From CAZXFA01 sp964640085 (lineage in GTDB: Bacteria > Actinomycetota > UBA4738 > HRBIN12), in assembly GCA_964640085.1 (NCBI GenBank), contig CAZXFA010000001.1, positions 255,187-319,186 on the forward strand: 64,000 nucleotides of DNA, in the 5' to 3' direction. Shown one piece after another: positions 8,309 through 16,395 of this stretch. The translations under genes and the position numbers were made by a program. Position 1 is the stretch's first letter; the number at the start of each line of letters is the position of its first letter. The notes beneath the pieces are model-generated. The model ran no database searches. It was given only the letters and a program-made list of their open reading frames with translations, and had not been told where the DNA came from.

Positions 8309-9211
8309 ATGCGACGGATCGCGCTCTCGACGGTGGGGTTCCTGGCGGCAGCCGGGGTGCTGGGGTACGTGCTCACGAGCGGAGACGGCGGGAACGATCT
8401 CGCGCGCGGTCTCGGTGCGGGCGCAGAGCCCGCGATCGCGGAGCCGGCTCCTGGGGAGGCGGAGCGCGGCGCTGTCGTCGCCGATCAGGCCGTCGCCTCC
8501 GAGGGCTCGGTCTCCGAGCTGCCCCAGATCCCGGAGATCGGTTCGGCGGTCGTGCGGACCGCCACGCTCTCGGTCGAGGTCGGTGAGCAGGGGTTCGACG
8601 AGGCCTTCGATGTCGCGACGCTGATCGCCGGCAAGTACGGGGGGTACGTGGCGTCCTCCACGACGGCGGGCACCGACGTGCGCCGGGGCGACCTGCTGAT
8701 CCGGGTGCCCTCGGCGCAGTTCGACGAGGCCCTTCGCGACCTCCGTTCCCTGGGGACGGTGCAGCGACAGGAGCTGGCCGGCGAGGACGTCTCCGCGCAG
8801 TTCGTCGACCTCGAGGCCCGGCTACGCACCTGGGAGGCCCAGGAGGCTGTGCTGCTCGACCTGATGGCCCAGGCCAGGTCGATCGAGGCCACCCTGCGGG
8901 TCCAGCGCGAGCTCCAGGACGTGCAGCTGCGGATCGAGCAGATCCAGGGCCAGCTCCGGTACCTCGAGGATCGCACCGAGCTCGCGACGATCCAAGTCTC
9001 CCTGCACGAGCCGGGCGTCGTGATCGCCCCGCAGGAGCCCTCGACCCGCCCGAGCCTCGCCGAGGCCTGGCAGAAGGCGCTCGATGGGTTCCTGGGCGTC
9101 GTCTACTCGGTCGTGGTGGGGCTCGGCTACCTGGTGCCGCTGGCGGCGCTGGGGCTGATCGTGGCCCTCACGGTCCGCCGCATCCTCCGGGCGCGCCCGA
9201 CCGCGGCCTAG
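8309..9211 (+). CDS. DUF4349 domain membrane protein
   Basis: A 300-residue protein with an N-terminal hydrophobic segment at about 5-22, an Ala/Glu-rich linker, a DUF4349 region from about residue 80 and a C-terminal transmembrane helix near 268-292. The DUF4349 region includes YGGYVASSTT, DLLIRVPSAQFDEAL and a heptad-rich segment around 170-220 ending in YLEDRTELATI. DUF4349 proteins are envelope proteins of unknown role, some related to anti-sigma-factor architectures. A GAGGAGG site sits before the ATG. The stop shares CTAG with the convergent gene. Confidence 0.85.
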   Translation: MRRIALSTVGFLAAAGVLGYVLTSGDGGNDLARGLGAGAEPAIAEPAPGEAERGAVVADQAVASEGSVSELPQIPEIGSAVVRTATLSVEVGEQGFDEAFDVATLIAGKYGGYVASSTTAGTDVRRGDLLIRVPSAQFDEALRDLRSLGTVQRQELAGEDVSAQFVDLEARLRTWEAQEAVLLDLMAQARSIEATLRVQRELQDVQLRIEQIQGQLRYLEDRTELATIQVSLHEPGVVIAPQEPSTRPSLAEAWQKALDGFLGVVYSVVVGLGYLVPLAALGLIVALTVRRILRARPTAA

Positions 9212-10257
9212 ATCTCCGGAGCGGCTCGACGGAGCGCGGGCGCCACCTCGCTCGCGAACCCCTCGAGCGCGCGGGCGGCCGCCTCGAGCTCCATGCCCGG
9301 ATGGACGAGCGACACGATCAGGTGCAGGTCGCGACCCCCGAACGCCTCGACGGTCGGGCGCAGGGCGCGGGCGATCTCGGCCGGCGGGCCGGCGACCACG
9401 GTCGCGAGCTCCTCGCCCGAAGGTTCGGGGGGATCGAGCGAGTCGTGCCCGGGCGTGTCGTGGCCGAGGTCCCACGCCGTGTACACGCCGAACCGATGGG
9501 CGATGCCGCGCCGGGCGACCTCGGAGGCTGCTCCGACCGCGATCGCCGCGTACCGGATCAGAGCCAGCCCGATCGTCGTGTGGTCCCGCCCCACCTCCCG
9601 CGCTCCACGCTCGAGCGTCGCGAGGTAACCCCTGACCTCCTCGGTGCCCGCGTCGTCGGTGATGTATCCGTCGGCGATCCGCCCCGCCCTGAGCAGCGCC
9701 GGCTCCGAATACCCGCCGAGGAAGAGCGGCGGGCCGCCCTCGCGCGCGGCCGGGGGCATGACCCGCACCCGGTCGTAGGCGAACGCCCGTCCCTCGAACG
9801 AGAACCGACGTCCGGTCCAGGCCCGGCGACAGATCTCGACGATCTCCTCGGTCCGGCGAGCGCGCTCGGCGAGCGGGACCCCGAACATCCGGAACTCCTC
9901 CTCGCGCCACCCCGTCGCGAGTCCGAAGATCAACCGGCCGCCCGAGAGCTGATCCACGACCGCGGCGTCCTCGGCCAGGCGGAGCGGATCGTGGAGCGGG
10001 CCTAGCACCACCCCGGTCCCGAGCGCGATGCGCTCGGTCACGGCGGCGAACGCCGCCAGCATCGGGAGCAGGGACGGGAGGTAGCCGTCGGAGGACCCGT
10101 GGTGCTCGCTGACCCACGCCGAGTCGAACCCCAGGGACTCGGCGAGCCGGACGAGCTCCAGCGTCTCCCGGTACTCGCGGCCGAACGTCCGCGACGAGCC
10201 CGCCGGCACCTGCCCGGTGAACAGCCCGACGCCGATCCTGAGCGCCACGGCGCCCAC
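9208..10257 (-). CDS. LLM-class flavin-dependent oxidoreductase
   Basis: A 349-residue luciferase-like monooxygenase. The N-terminus RIGVGLFTGQVP is followed by WVSEHH, GTGVVLGPLHDPLRLAEDAA and RLIFGLATGWREEEF, the usual bacterial luciferase fold signatures. It would use reduced F420 or FMN; actinobacterial members are often F420-dependent, but the cofactor cannot be read from sequence alone. The start is GTG at 10257; a second in-frame GTG three codons later is equally plausible. It is divergent from the GntR gene. Confidence 0.88.
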   Translation of the reverse strand: MGAVALRIGVGLFTGQVPAGSSRTFGREYRETLELVRLAESLGFDSAWVSEHHGSSDGYLPSLLPMLAAFAAVTERIALGTGVVLGPLHDPLRLAEDAAVVDQLSGGRLIFGLATGWREEEFRMFGVPLAERARRTEEIVEICRRAWTGRRFSFEGRAFAYDRVRVMPPAAREGGPPLFLGGYSEPALLRAGRIADGYITDDAGTEEVRGYLATLERGAREVGRDHTTIGLALIRYAAIAVGAASEVARRGIAHRFGVYTAWDLGHDTPGHDSLDPPEPSGEELATVVAGPPAEIARALRPTVEAFGGRDLHLIVSLVHPGMELEAAARALEGFASEVAPALRRAAPEI

Positions 10258-10298
10258 CGTACACGCCCGCGCTCGCGGGCATGGGGCATCATCGGCCC

Positions 10299-10659
10299 GT
10301 GAAGATCCGCCTCGAACCGGCCTCGAGCGTTCCGCTCTCGACGCAGCTCGTCACGGCGATCGCCCGGATGATCGACCTCGGTCGGCTGGCGAGTGGCGAT
10401 CGCCTCCCGAGCGTGCGCGAGCTCGCGGTGCAGCTCGACCTGGCGCCGAACACGGTCGCCAAGGCGTACCGGAAGCTCGCGACGGACGGGCTGTTGGAGG
10501 GCCGGGGGCGCCATGGGACGTTCGTGTCGGCCCGACCCTCGGCGGAGGCGACGGGGGACCTGCGGGAGGCCGCGCGGCTACGTGAGGCGAGCCCGGCGGC
10601 TCGGGTTCGGCCCCGACGACGCACGGCGCGAGATGGAGCGAGCCCTCCGCGAGCGCTGA
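10299..10659 (+). pseudogene. Short GntR-family regulator (YtrA type), frameshifted
   Basis: The winged-helix half reads cleanly: VPLSTQLVTAIARMI, DRLPSVRELAVQLDLAPNTV, AYRKLATDGLLEGRGRHGTFV. At 10570-10580 the frame breaks. The expected C-terminal helix YVRRARRLGFGPDDARREME continues in the next frame and stops at 10659, five bases before the convergent ZIP gene ends. Removing one base in CGCGCGGC would restore a protein of about 119 residues. Without it, the frame runs about 130 bases antisense into ZIP. Either a recent indel or a sequence error. GTG 10299 is the likely start; an ATG at 10281 is the alternative. Confidence 0.75.
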
Positions 10660-10663
10660 CCGG

Positions 10664-11422
10664 CTACTCGAACAGCAGGAGCCCCGCCATCACCGCGAAG
10701 CCAGCCGAGACGCCGAGGAACTGGAGGAGCGAGACGCGCCAGTCGGTCTCTCGATGCAGCTCGGGGATCAGGTCGGCTCCCGCGATGTAGATGAAGGCCC
10801 CGGCCGACAGGGCGAGCATCGGCCGAGACAGGCCGCCCACCACGTCCTCGAGCGACAGGGTGAGGGCGGCGCCCACCACGGCGGCCAGGGCGGAGGCGAA
10901 GTTGTACACGAGCGCCCGCTTCGGGCGCAGGCCCGCGTGGACGAGCACCCCGAGATCCCCGATCTCCTGCGGGATCTCGTGGAGCGCGACGGCCGCCGCC
11001 GTCGCGATCCCCAGTCGGGTGTTGGCGAGGAACGCTCCGGCCAGGATCGCGCCGTCTATCAGGTTGTGGATCCCATCGCCCACGAGGTTGGTGACGGCGA
11101 CCGGATGCATGTGTCGGTGGGCCGGAGCGTTGAGCGAGTGGTGAAGGTGGATGAACTTCTCCAGCACGAACAACCCGAGGATGCCTGCGATGACCACGAG
11201 CGAGATCCCGGTGGTCAGCCCCTCCTCGGCCAGCTCCGGCAGCAGGTGGAGCAGGGCGTCCCCGAGCAGGGCGCCGACCGCGAAGCTCACGAGGATCGGG
11301 ACGATCGAGCGCAGGAACCGCTCGCGCGCGATCAACAGGACGACCCCGGTGAACGAGAGGAGGCTCACCGCGAGGACGGCGGCGAGCGTCGCCCCCCACG
11401 CTGAACCCGTCGTCGTCTCCAC
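10664..11422 (-). CDS. ZIP family divalent metal transporter
   Basis: A 252-residue membrane protein with about eight hydrophobic segments. The metal-binding transmembrane motifs are HNLIDGAILAGAF in helix IV and HEIPQEIGDLGVL in helix V, and a His-containing loop FIHLHHSLNAPAHRHMH lies between helices III and IV. ZIP proteins import Zn2+, Fe2+ or Mn2+ into the cytoplasm. The gene stands alone between the frameshifted GntR and a short gap. Confidence 0.9.
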   Translation of the reverse strand: METTTGSAWGATLAAVLAVSLLSFTGVVLLIARERFLRSIVPILVSFAVGALLGDALLHLLPELAEEGLTTGISLVVIAGILGLFVLEKFIHLHHSLNAPAHRHMHPVAVTNLVGDGIHNLIDGAILAGAFLANTRLGIATAAAVALHEIPQEIGDLGVLVHAGLRPKRALVYNFASALAAVVGAALTLSLEDVVGGLSRPMLALSAGAFIYIAGADLIPELHRETDWRVSLLQFLGVSAGFAVMAGLLLFE

Positions 11423-11454
11423 GTCGGGCCGAGGCTACACGAGCACCCGCCGAC

Positions 11455-12210
11455 CTAGGCGGACAGGTAGGGTCGCTCCGGACGCGGGACAGGTTCGATC
11501 GCGGCGGCGTTCACGATGACCTCCCGGCCGACCGCGTAGATGGGGCCCGTGACCCGGACCCACTCGTTGTCCTCGAACCGACCGGGCGTCACGTTCACCA
11601 CCCGAACCTGCGCCACCGTCGCGTCGGCGACGCAGCAGGACACGACGTACCGGGTGAGGAGGAACTCGTCCGCCGACGTGTCCGCGTAGCGGGTCACGAA
11701 GCCCACGAAGGCCACGGTCTCCCCGGCGCGAGCCGCGAGCGCCTGCTCCCCCTCCGGCGTGGTCTGGGCCGCCGCAACGTCCACCAGGGTGAGCTCGCCT
11801 TCCCCGATCCCCGCACCGCTCGTCGCGAACCCGGCACCCGCGAACCCGGTCCGCTTCCCCGCTGAGAAGGTCCCCAGCGTCGCGGGGGGCAGGGCGAGCA
11901 CCAGGAGCACCGGGACCACCATCGCCGCCATCACCCACAGCTCGTGCCTTCGCAAAGGCTCGGGAACGCTCGTGCGCGCGGTGGCCAACCGCCCCAGCGT
12001 GGCGGCCGTCAGAAGCACGGCGGCGACCGGGACCACCCAGTCGGTCCGGTCGGACAGGTAGAAGGCGTCTCGTCCCGAGAGGAGCAGGAACCAGAACAGC
12101 GCCGCCCAGGCGCCGAGCACGACGCTCCCGGCCACCCTGGGTGGGCTCCACCGCCTCGGGAGTGGAGCCTCGGTCCGGCGTGGGACGCGGGTCGCGATCG
12201 CGTCGGTCAT
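11455..12210 (-). CDS. TIGR03943/YcgQ-like (DUF1980) membrane protein
   Basis: A 251-residue protein with two N-terminal transmembrane helices, a third near residues 85-105, and a soluble C-terminal domain. That domain contains VAFVGFVTRYADTSADEF and LTRYVVSCCVADA, the conserved core of the TIGR03943/DUF1980 family. The ATG at 12210 overlaps the stop of the upstream permease gene as ATGA. The two families are regularly adjacent (ycgQ-ycgR in Bacillus), and the pair is thought to form a two-component membrane complex; the cargo is unknown. Confidence 0.88.
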   Translation of the reverse strand: MTDAIATRVPRRTEAPLPRRWSPPRVAGSVVLGAWAALFWFLLLSGRDAFYLSDRTDWVVPVAAVLLTAATLGRLATARTSVPEPLRRHELWVMAAMVVPVLLVLALPPATLGTFSAGKRTGFAGAGFATSGAGIGEGELTLVDVAAAQTTPEGEQALAARAGETVAFVGFVTRYADTSADEFLLTRYVVSCCVADATVAQVRVVNVTPGRFEDNEWVRVTGPIYAVGREVIVNAAAIEPVPRPERPYLSA

Positions 12211-13214
12211 CCGAGTACCACCCCCAGCCAGAGCGTCCCGCCCAGGGTGGCGAGGGCGACCGTGGAGACCACGGTCCGGACGAACCCCCGGCGGAACGTC
12301 CCCCCGTACAGCGCGAGCAGCTTGGCGTCGACCATCGGCCCGAACACCAGGAACGCGAGCTGCGCCGACGGGCCGAACTGGACGAACGATGCGGCCACGA
12401 ACGCATCGGACTCCGAGCACAGCGACAGCGCCGCCGCGAGTCCCATCATCAGCACGATCGAGATGACAGGCACCCCGGCCGCCCCCTCGAGGACCCCGGC
12501 CGGCAGGAAGGTCTGGATCGCGGCCGCGAGCGTCGCGCCCAGGATCAGGTAGCGCCCCATGAACAGGAAGTCGTTCCCGAGGTGGACGAAGAAGCGGCGC
12601 CAGCGGGGCTCGGGCCGTCCGAGCTCGACGTGGTGCTCGTGCCGCTCATCCGGGTTCGCCTTCAGGAGGTCGTCCTTGGAGCGGTCCCCGATCGCCCAGC
12701 CGACGGCGATCGCGACCAGCAGGCCGAGCGCGAACCTGCCGCCGACCATCGTCCACATCGCCTCCCGTCCGCGGTAGGCCACGAAGGTCGAGGCGATCAC
12801 CACCGGGTTGACCACCGGCGCGGCGAGCATGAACGTGACCGCCGCCGAGGGCGCCAACCCGCGGAAGGCGAGCCGGCGCGCCACCGGCACCGAGCCGCAC
12901 TCGCAGATCGGGAACGCGAGGCCGGCCAGGGCGGCCGCCGGGAGCTGGAGGAGCCGGGGGAGCCGGCCCAGGCGCTCGAGGGCCGCGATCGGCACGAAGA
13001 CCTCCACCAGCGCGGCCGCGAGGGCCCCGAGCATCACGAACGGCAGCGCCTGGATCAGGAGCGAGCCGAAGATCACGAGGTAGGTCCGCACCCACGCCAC
13101 GCGCTGCGGGTCGGCGAGCCGGAGCCCGACAGCGCCGAGGACCAGCAGGACCAGGACGGTGATCACCGTTCGGGTGCTGGCGGTCCGCGGGGGTCGGATC
13201 GCGACGCCGGCCAT
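12207..13214 (-). CDS. DUF318 family permease (YcgR/YraQ/ArsP-like)
   Basis: A 335-residue polytopic membrane protein of PF03773. The conserved cysteine motif PICECGSVPVARRL is followed by MLAAPVVNPVVIAST, and the second half has SLCSESDAFVAAS, a mirrored inner repeat. Related ArsP proteins export organoarsenicals through these cysteines, but YcgR-type members have no proven substrate. The ATG at 13214 is chosen because GGGAG lies five bases upstream; a GTG two codons earlier is possible. Confidence 0.88.
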   Translation of the reverse strand: MAGVAIRPPRTASTRTVITVLVLLVLGAVGLRLADPQRVAWVRTYLVIFGSLLIQALPFVMLGALAAALVEVFVPIAALERLGRLPRLLQLPAAALAGLAFPICECGSVPVARRLAFRGLAPSAAVTFMLAAPVVNPVVIASTFVAYRGREAMWTMVGGRFALGLLVAIAVGWAIGDRSKDDLLKANPDERHEHHVELGRPEPRWRRFFVHLGNDFLFMGRYLILGATLAAAIQTFLPAGVLEGAAGVPVISIVLMMGLAAALSLCSESDAFVAASFVQFGPSAQLAFLVFGPMVDAKLLALYGGTFRRGFVRTVVSTVALATLGGTLWLGVVLG

Positions 13215-13224
13215 GTGCACTCCC

Positions 13225-14550
13225 TCAGCAGTACGTGGCGAACGAGACGGCGAAGCCCTGGAAGGCGTCGGCCATCATCCTCTCACCGTCCCGGGTCCGC
13301 AGCGCCAGGAGCGCGTCGACGATCGCCTGCCCGGTGGCGCCCGCCCGGGCGAGGACGTCCTGGTCCAGGAACAGGCCACCGGGCACCGTCGCGGCGACCA
13401 CCGGCTCCTCGCCGGGCACGGAGTCCTCGACGGCGGGCAGGAGCTCGCCGGCCGGTTCGGCCCGCCGATCGGCCGGGGAGCCCGTCCCCACGACGACGAC
13501 CGTGACCAAGCCGCCCGTCGCCTCCTCGGCCTCGTGCACGATCGCTCTGGTCCGCCGGTCCAGGGCTCCGACCCTGCCGTCGATCGCGACGCCGACCACG
13601 TCGGGGACCTCGTCGGCGCCGAACCCGGCTCCGAGCAGGGTCTGGACGGCAAGCAGGGCCGCGCCCGCGTCGCCGAGGACCCGATCCACCGGGTCCTGGT
13701 CCGGGTACCAGCCCCCGCCGACGATCCCGCGGTCGGCTCCGTCGGTCGCCACCAGCCCCACGAGCGTGCGCGGGTCTGCGGCCTCGAGATCGTCGGCGAG
13801 CGTCGCGATCACCTGCACCGGCGCGCCGGCGCCGAACGCCGGCACGACCTCGCCGCGGTCGTCGCGGACGACCGAGCCCGTGATGCCGTGCTGCGACGGC
13901 AGCCCGCCGGTCCCGATCGTGGTGAGGATCGCCGCCGGGTCGAGCGGCACCGAACCGGTCTCGGCGCCCAGCGTGCCCGAGCCTTCGCGCAGGAGCGAGC
14001 CGAGGTACGGCCAGGCGTCATCGCGCCCTTCGAGCTCGGCGCTCCCGACGCCCTTCCACGCGATCAGCAGGACGAGCCGGGGCGGGAGGACCGGCGGGTC
14101 CACGAGGCCCTCGATGGCTGTCCCCGAGCGCACCTCCTGGAACGACCGCTCGAACGCGAGGATGTCGGCGACCGTGGGCGCGACCCGGTCCAGCGTCACG
14201 CCGTCGGGGATCGTCTCCGCAGGTGCGACCCCGGTACCAGCGAAGACGAGCGGCACCGGGTCGGAGGCGCTCCCGGCGTCCGGCCACAGGACCCGAACGC
14301 CGGTCCCCCCGGCCTCGCTCCAGACCTCCGCCGCCGCGGTCACCCCCATCACGTCGGGGGAGCGTCCCTCGCGGTACCCGTTCTGGAGCAGCGTCCGGAC
14401 GCGGCTCGGGAGGCTGCAGAACGGGACCCGGGCCGCGGCCGTCGGTTCGGACTCGCAGGACCGGCCGACGCAGAGGAGCTGGAGGGCTCCGGCCGGCAGC
14501 GCGATCGCCGCCAGGACGGCGAGGACGAGGAGCAGGCGGCGGGCCGACAC
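13225..14550 (-). CDS. Permuted alkaline-phosphatase-like protein, predicted inactive paralogue
   Basis: A 441-residue protein starting at a GTG with GGAG six bases upstream. A hydrophobic signal anchor (about 5-26) is followed by the same permuted order as the three genes opposite: a segment with CSLPSRVRTLL and DPVPLVFAGTG, then PPRLVLLIAWKGVG and TTIGTGGLPSQHG. The catalytic residues are gone. Lys166 replaces the metal Asp, Pro205 replaces the Thr nucleophile, the metal His of the permuted segment is absent (VRVLWPDAGSASD), and neither the D-x3-H nor the TADHG motif is found. Cys45 and the final residue Cys441 keep the end-to-end cysteine pair of the active paralogues. It may be a binding or scaffolding subunit; it is divergent from the operon. 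Confidence 0.82.
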   Translation of the reverse strand: MSARRLLLVLAVLAAIALPAGALQLLCVGRSCESEPTAAARVPFCSLPSRVRTLLQNGYREGRSPDVMGVTAAAEVWSEAGGTGVRVLWPDAGSASDPVPLVFAGTGVAPAETIPDGVTLDRVAPTVADILAFERSFQEVRSGTAIEGLVDPPVLPPRLVLLIAWKGVGSAELEGRDDAWPYLGSLLREGSGTLGAETGSVPLDPAAILTTIGTGGLPSQHGITGSVVRDDRGEVVPAFGAGAPVQVIATLADDLEAADPRTLVGLVATDGADRGIVGGGWYPDQDPVDRVLGDAGAALLAVQTLLGAGFGADEVPDVVGVAIDGRVGALDRRTRAIVHEAEEATGGLVTVVVVGTGSPADRRAEPAGELLPAVEDSVPGEEPVVAATVPGGLFLDQDVLARAGATGQAIVDALLALRTRDGERMMADAFQGFAVSFATYC

Positions 14551-14568
14551 GGCGCTCCAGAAGCTACC

Positions 14569-14600
14569 GCGACCCGCCGCGAGCGCGGGCGGAGGGTCGC
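14569..14600. promoter_or_regulatory. Imperfect inverted repeat in the divergent phosphatase promoter
   Basis: Only 84 bases separate the start codons of the inactive and active phosphatase paralogues. They contain a dyad with arms GCGACCCGCC and GGCGG-AGGGTCGC around a nine-base centre. It could be an operator serving both directions or simply chance in GC-rich DNA. No clear ribosome binding site precedes the GTG at 14635, so the plus-strand transcript may be nearly leaderless. Confidence 0.35.
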
Positions 14601-14634
14601 GCTCCCGGTTCCCTGCTAGGTTGCCGTTCCGCCC

Positions 14635-16395
14635 GTGGTGTCGTTTCCTATCGCATCCGTGACCTCCCGACGGTCGTTCGCGCTTTTCTCCGCCATCCTG
14701 CTGCTGGGGGCTGCCTGCACCGGCGCCGGCGGTGAAGAGGCCTCTCCCATCGACGGTCCCCCCAACCCCGACGGCGCCTCGAGCGTCCCTCCCGCGACGG
14801 GATCGACCGGTGACGCCGCCGGGCAGCTCGAGACGCCGAGCATCGAGCCCGGCAGCCTGGCCGAGGTCGCCTGCTCCCTCCCCCACCAGTGGCTGCTCAG
14901 GACCTGGCGGGGGAACATGGCAAGCCGCAGCGCCGAGCTCCAGATCCTGCCGATCGAGCCGAACTACGTGGGCTCCGGTCTGCCGCACGTTGGGCCGTGG
15001 CCCTACGCGCAGGACATCCCGATGTTCTGGTACGGGCCCGGGCACATCGTCCCGACCGGCATCGTGCAACGTCCGGTCACGCTCGCCGGGATCGCGCCGA
15101 CCGAGGGCGAGCTGCTCGGGTTCCCCTTCCGCACCCCCGACGGCTCGCCGATGCGCGAGGCCCTCGCGGACAACACCGACCCGCCCAAGCTGATCGTCAC
15201 GATCGTCTGGGACGCGGCCGGCCGGAACGTCCTCGAGCGCTGGCCCGACGACTGGCCGTACCTCCGGTCGCTCATCCCGCAGGGCACCTGGTACGACCGG
15301 GCGACCGTCGGCTCGAGCCCTACCTCGACGGCCCAGACGCACGCGACGATCGGCACCGGCACCTTCCCCGACGACCACGGCATCGTGGCTCACCGCCTGC
15401 GCATCGGGGGAGACCTCACCACGCCGTGGAAGCTCGGGCCTACCTACCTCATCGATCCGACGCTCGCCGACCTGTTCGACGTGGCGAAGGGCAACGAGCC
15501 GATCGTGGGTGAGCTCGGGACGGTGAGCATCCACCTGGGGATGGTCGGTCACGGCTCGATGTGGGGCGGCGGCGACCAGGACATCGCCGTGATCCGGGAG
15601 AAGATCGGGGCCGAGACGCTCGGGGCCGAGGGCTTCGAGTGGAACCTCACGCCGGTGCTCCGTCCCTTCTACCGGTTCCCGAGCTACATCAACGGCGTTC
15701 CGGGGTTCGAGGAGGACGTGCGGGCGGTCGACGCCGCCGACGGTCAGCAGGACGGTCGGTGGCGCGAGAACGAGATCGAGCCGCTGCTCCAGGGGTTCGA
15801 CACACCCGCGCGGATCCCGTACCAGACGCGCGTGCTGATGGAGCTGATCGAGCGCGAGCGGTTCGGGGCCGACGAGGTCCCCGACCTGCTGTTCGTGAAC
15901 TTCAAGATGATCGACTACATCAGCCACGTGTGGACGGTGAACAGCCCGGAGATGCAGGACGCGGTCCGAGCCCAGGACGAGCAGCTCCAGGTGCTCGTCG
16001 ACTTCCTGAACGAGACCGTGGGCGAGGGCGAGTGGGTCTTCGTGCTGACCGCCGACCACGGCTCGATCCCCGACCCGGAGGTGAGCGGCGCCTTCGCGAT
16101 CTCGGCCACCCCGATCGTGAACGGGATCAACACCACGTTCGACACCGACGGCGACGACTCCAAGCTCGTCGAGCTCGTCCAGCCCACCCAGATCTTCATC
16201 GACGAGGCGGAGCTCGCGGAGAACGGCCATACGCTCGACGAGGTCGCCCGGTGGGTGATGGAGCTCACGAAGGCCGACGTCACGTTCCCGGACGTCACGG
16301 TGCCCGCCGATCAGGCGGACGACCTCGTGTTCGAGGCGGCGTTCCCTTCCTCCCTGATGGAGGAGCTGCCCTGCCTGCCGGAGGCGCGGGCGTGA
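14635..16395 (+). CDS. Alkaline phosphatase superfamily lipoprotein, circularly permuted (paralogue 1)
   Basis: A 586-residue lipoprotein; lipobox LGAAC with Cys28. In PafA/NPP-like enzymes the last metal His motif is C-terminal, but here it is N-terminal: GLPHVGPWPY (His118) then DIPMFWYGPG. The catalytic core follows: Asp193 in VWDAAG, the Thr232 nucleophile in SSPTSTAQTHATIGTG, Asp427/His431 in MIDYISH, and Asp474/His475 in TADHG. All seven ligand/nucleophile positions are kept. The mature chain has only two other cysteines, Cys80 and Cys580, at the two ends of the fold. It should hydrolyse a phosphate ester outside the membrane; mono- or diester cannot be told. The GTG at 14635 starts an operon through 23777. 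Confidence 0.88.
   Translation: MVSFPIASVTSRRSFALFSAILLLGAACTGAGGEEASPIDGPPNPDGASSVPPATGSTGDAAGQLETPSIEPGSLAEVACSLPHQWLLRTWRGNMASRSAELQILPIEPNYVGSGLPHVGPWPYAQDIPMFWYGPGHIVPTGIVQRPVTLAGIAPTEGELLGFPFRTPDGSPMREALADNTDPPKLIVTIVWDAAGRNVLERWPDDWPYLRSLIPQGTWYDRATVGSSPTSTAQTHATIGTGTFPDDHGIVAHRLRIGGDLTTPWKLGPTYLIDPTLADLFDVAKGNEPIVGELGTVSIHLGMVGHGSMWGGGDQDIAVIREKIGAETLGAEGFEWNLTPVLRPFYRFPSYINGVPGFEEDVRAVDAADGQQDGRWRENEIEPLLQGFDTPARIPYQTRVLMELIERERFGADEVPDLLFVNFKMIDYISHVWTVNSPEMQDAVRAQDEQLQVLVDFLNETVGEGEWVFVLTADHGSIPDPEVSGAFAISATPIVNGINTTFDTDGDDSKLVELVQPTQIFIDEAELAENGHTLDEVARWVMELTKADVTFPDVTVPADQADDLVFEAAFPSSLMEELPCLPEARA

Noticed and set aside
12141..13505. Plus-strand frame opposite the permease and pseudo-phosphatase genes
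   Set aside because: His/Arg/Asp-rich shadow; the opposite strand has transmembrane helices and the conserved cysteine motif.
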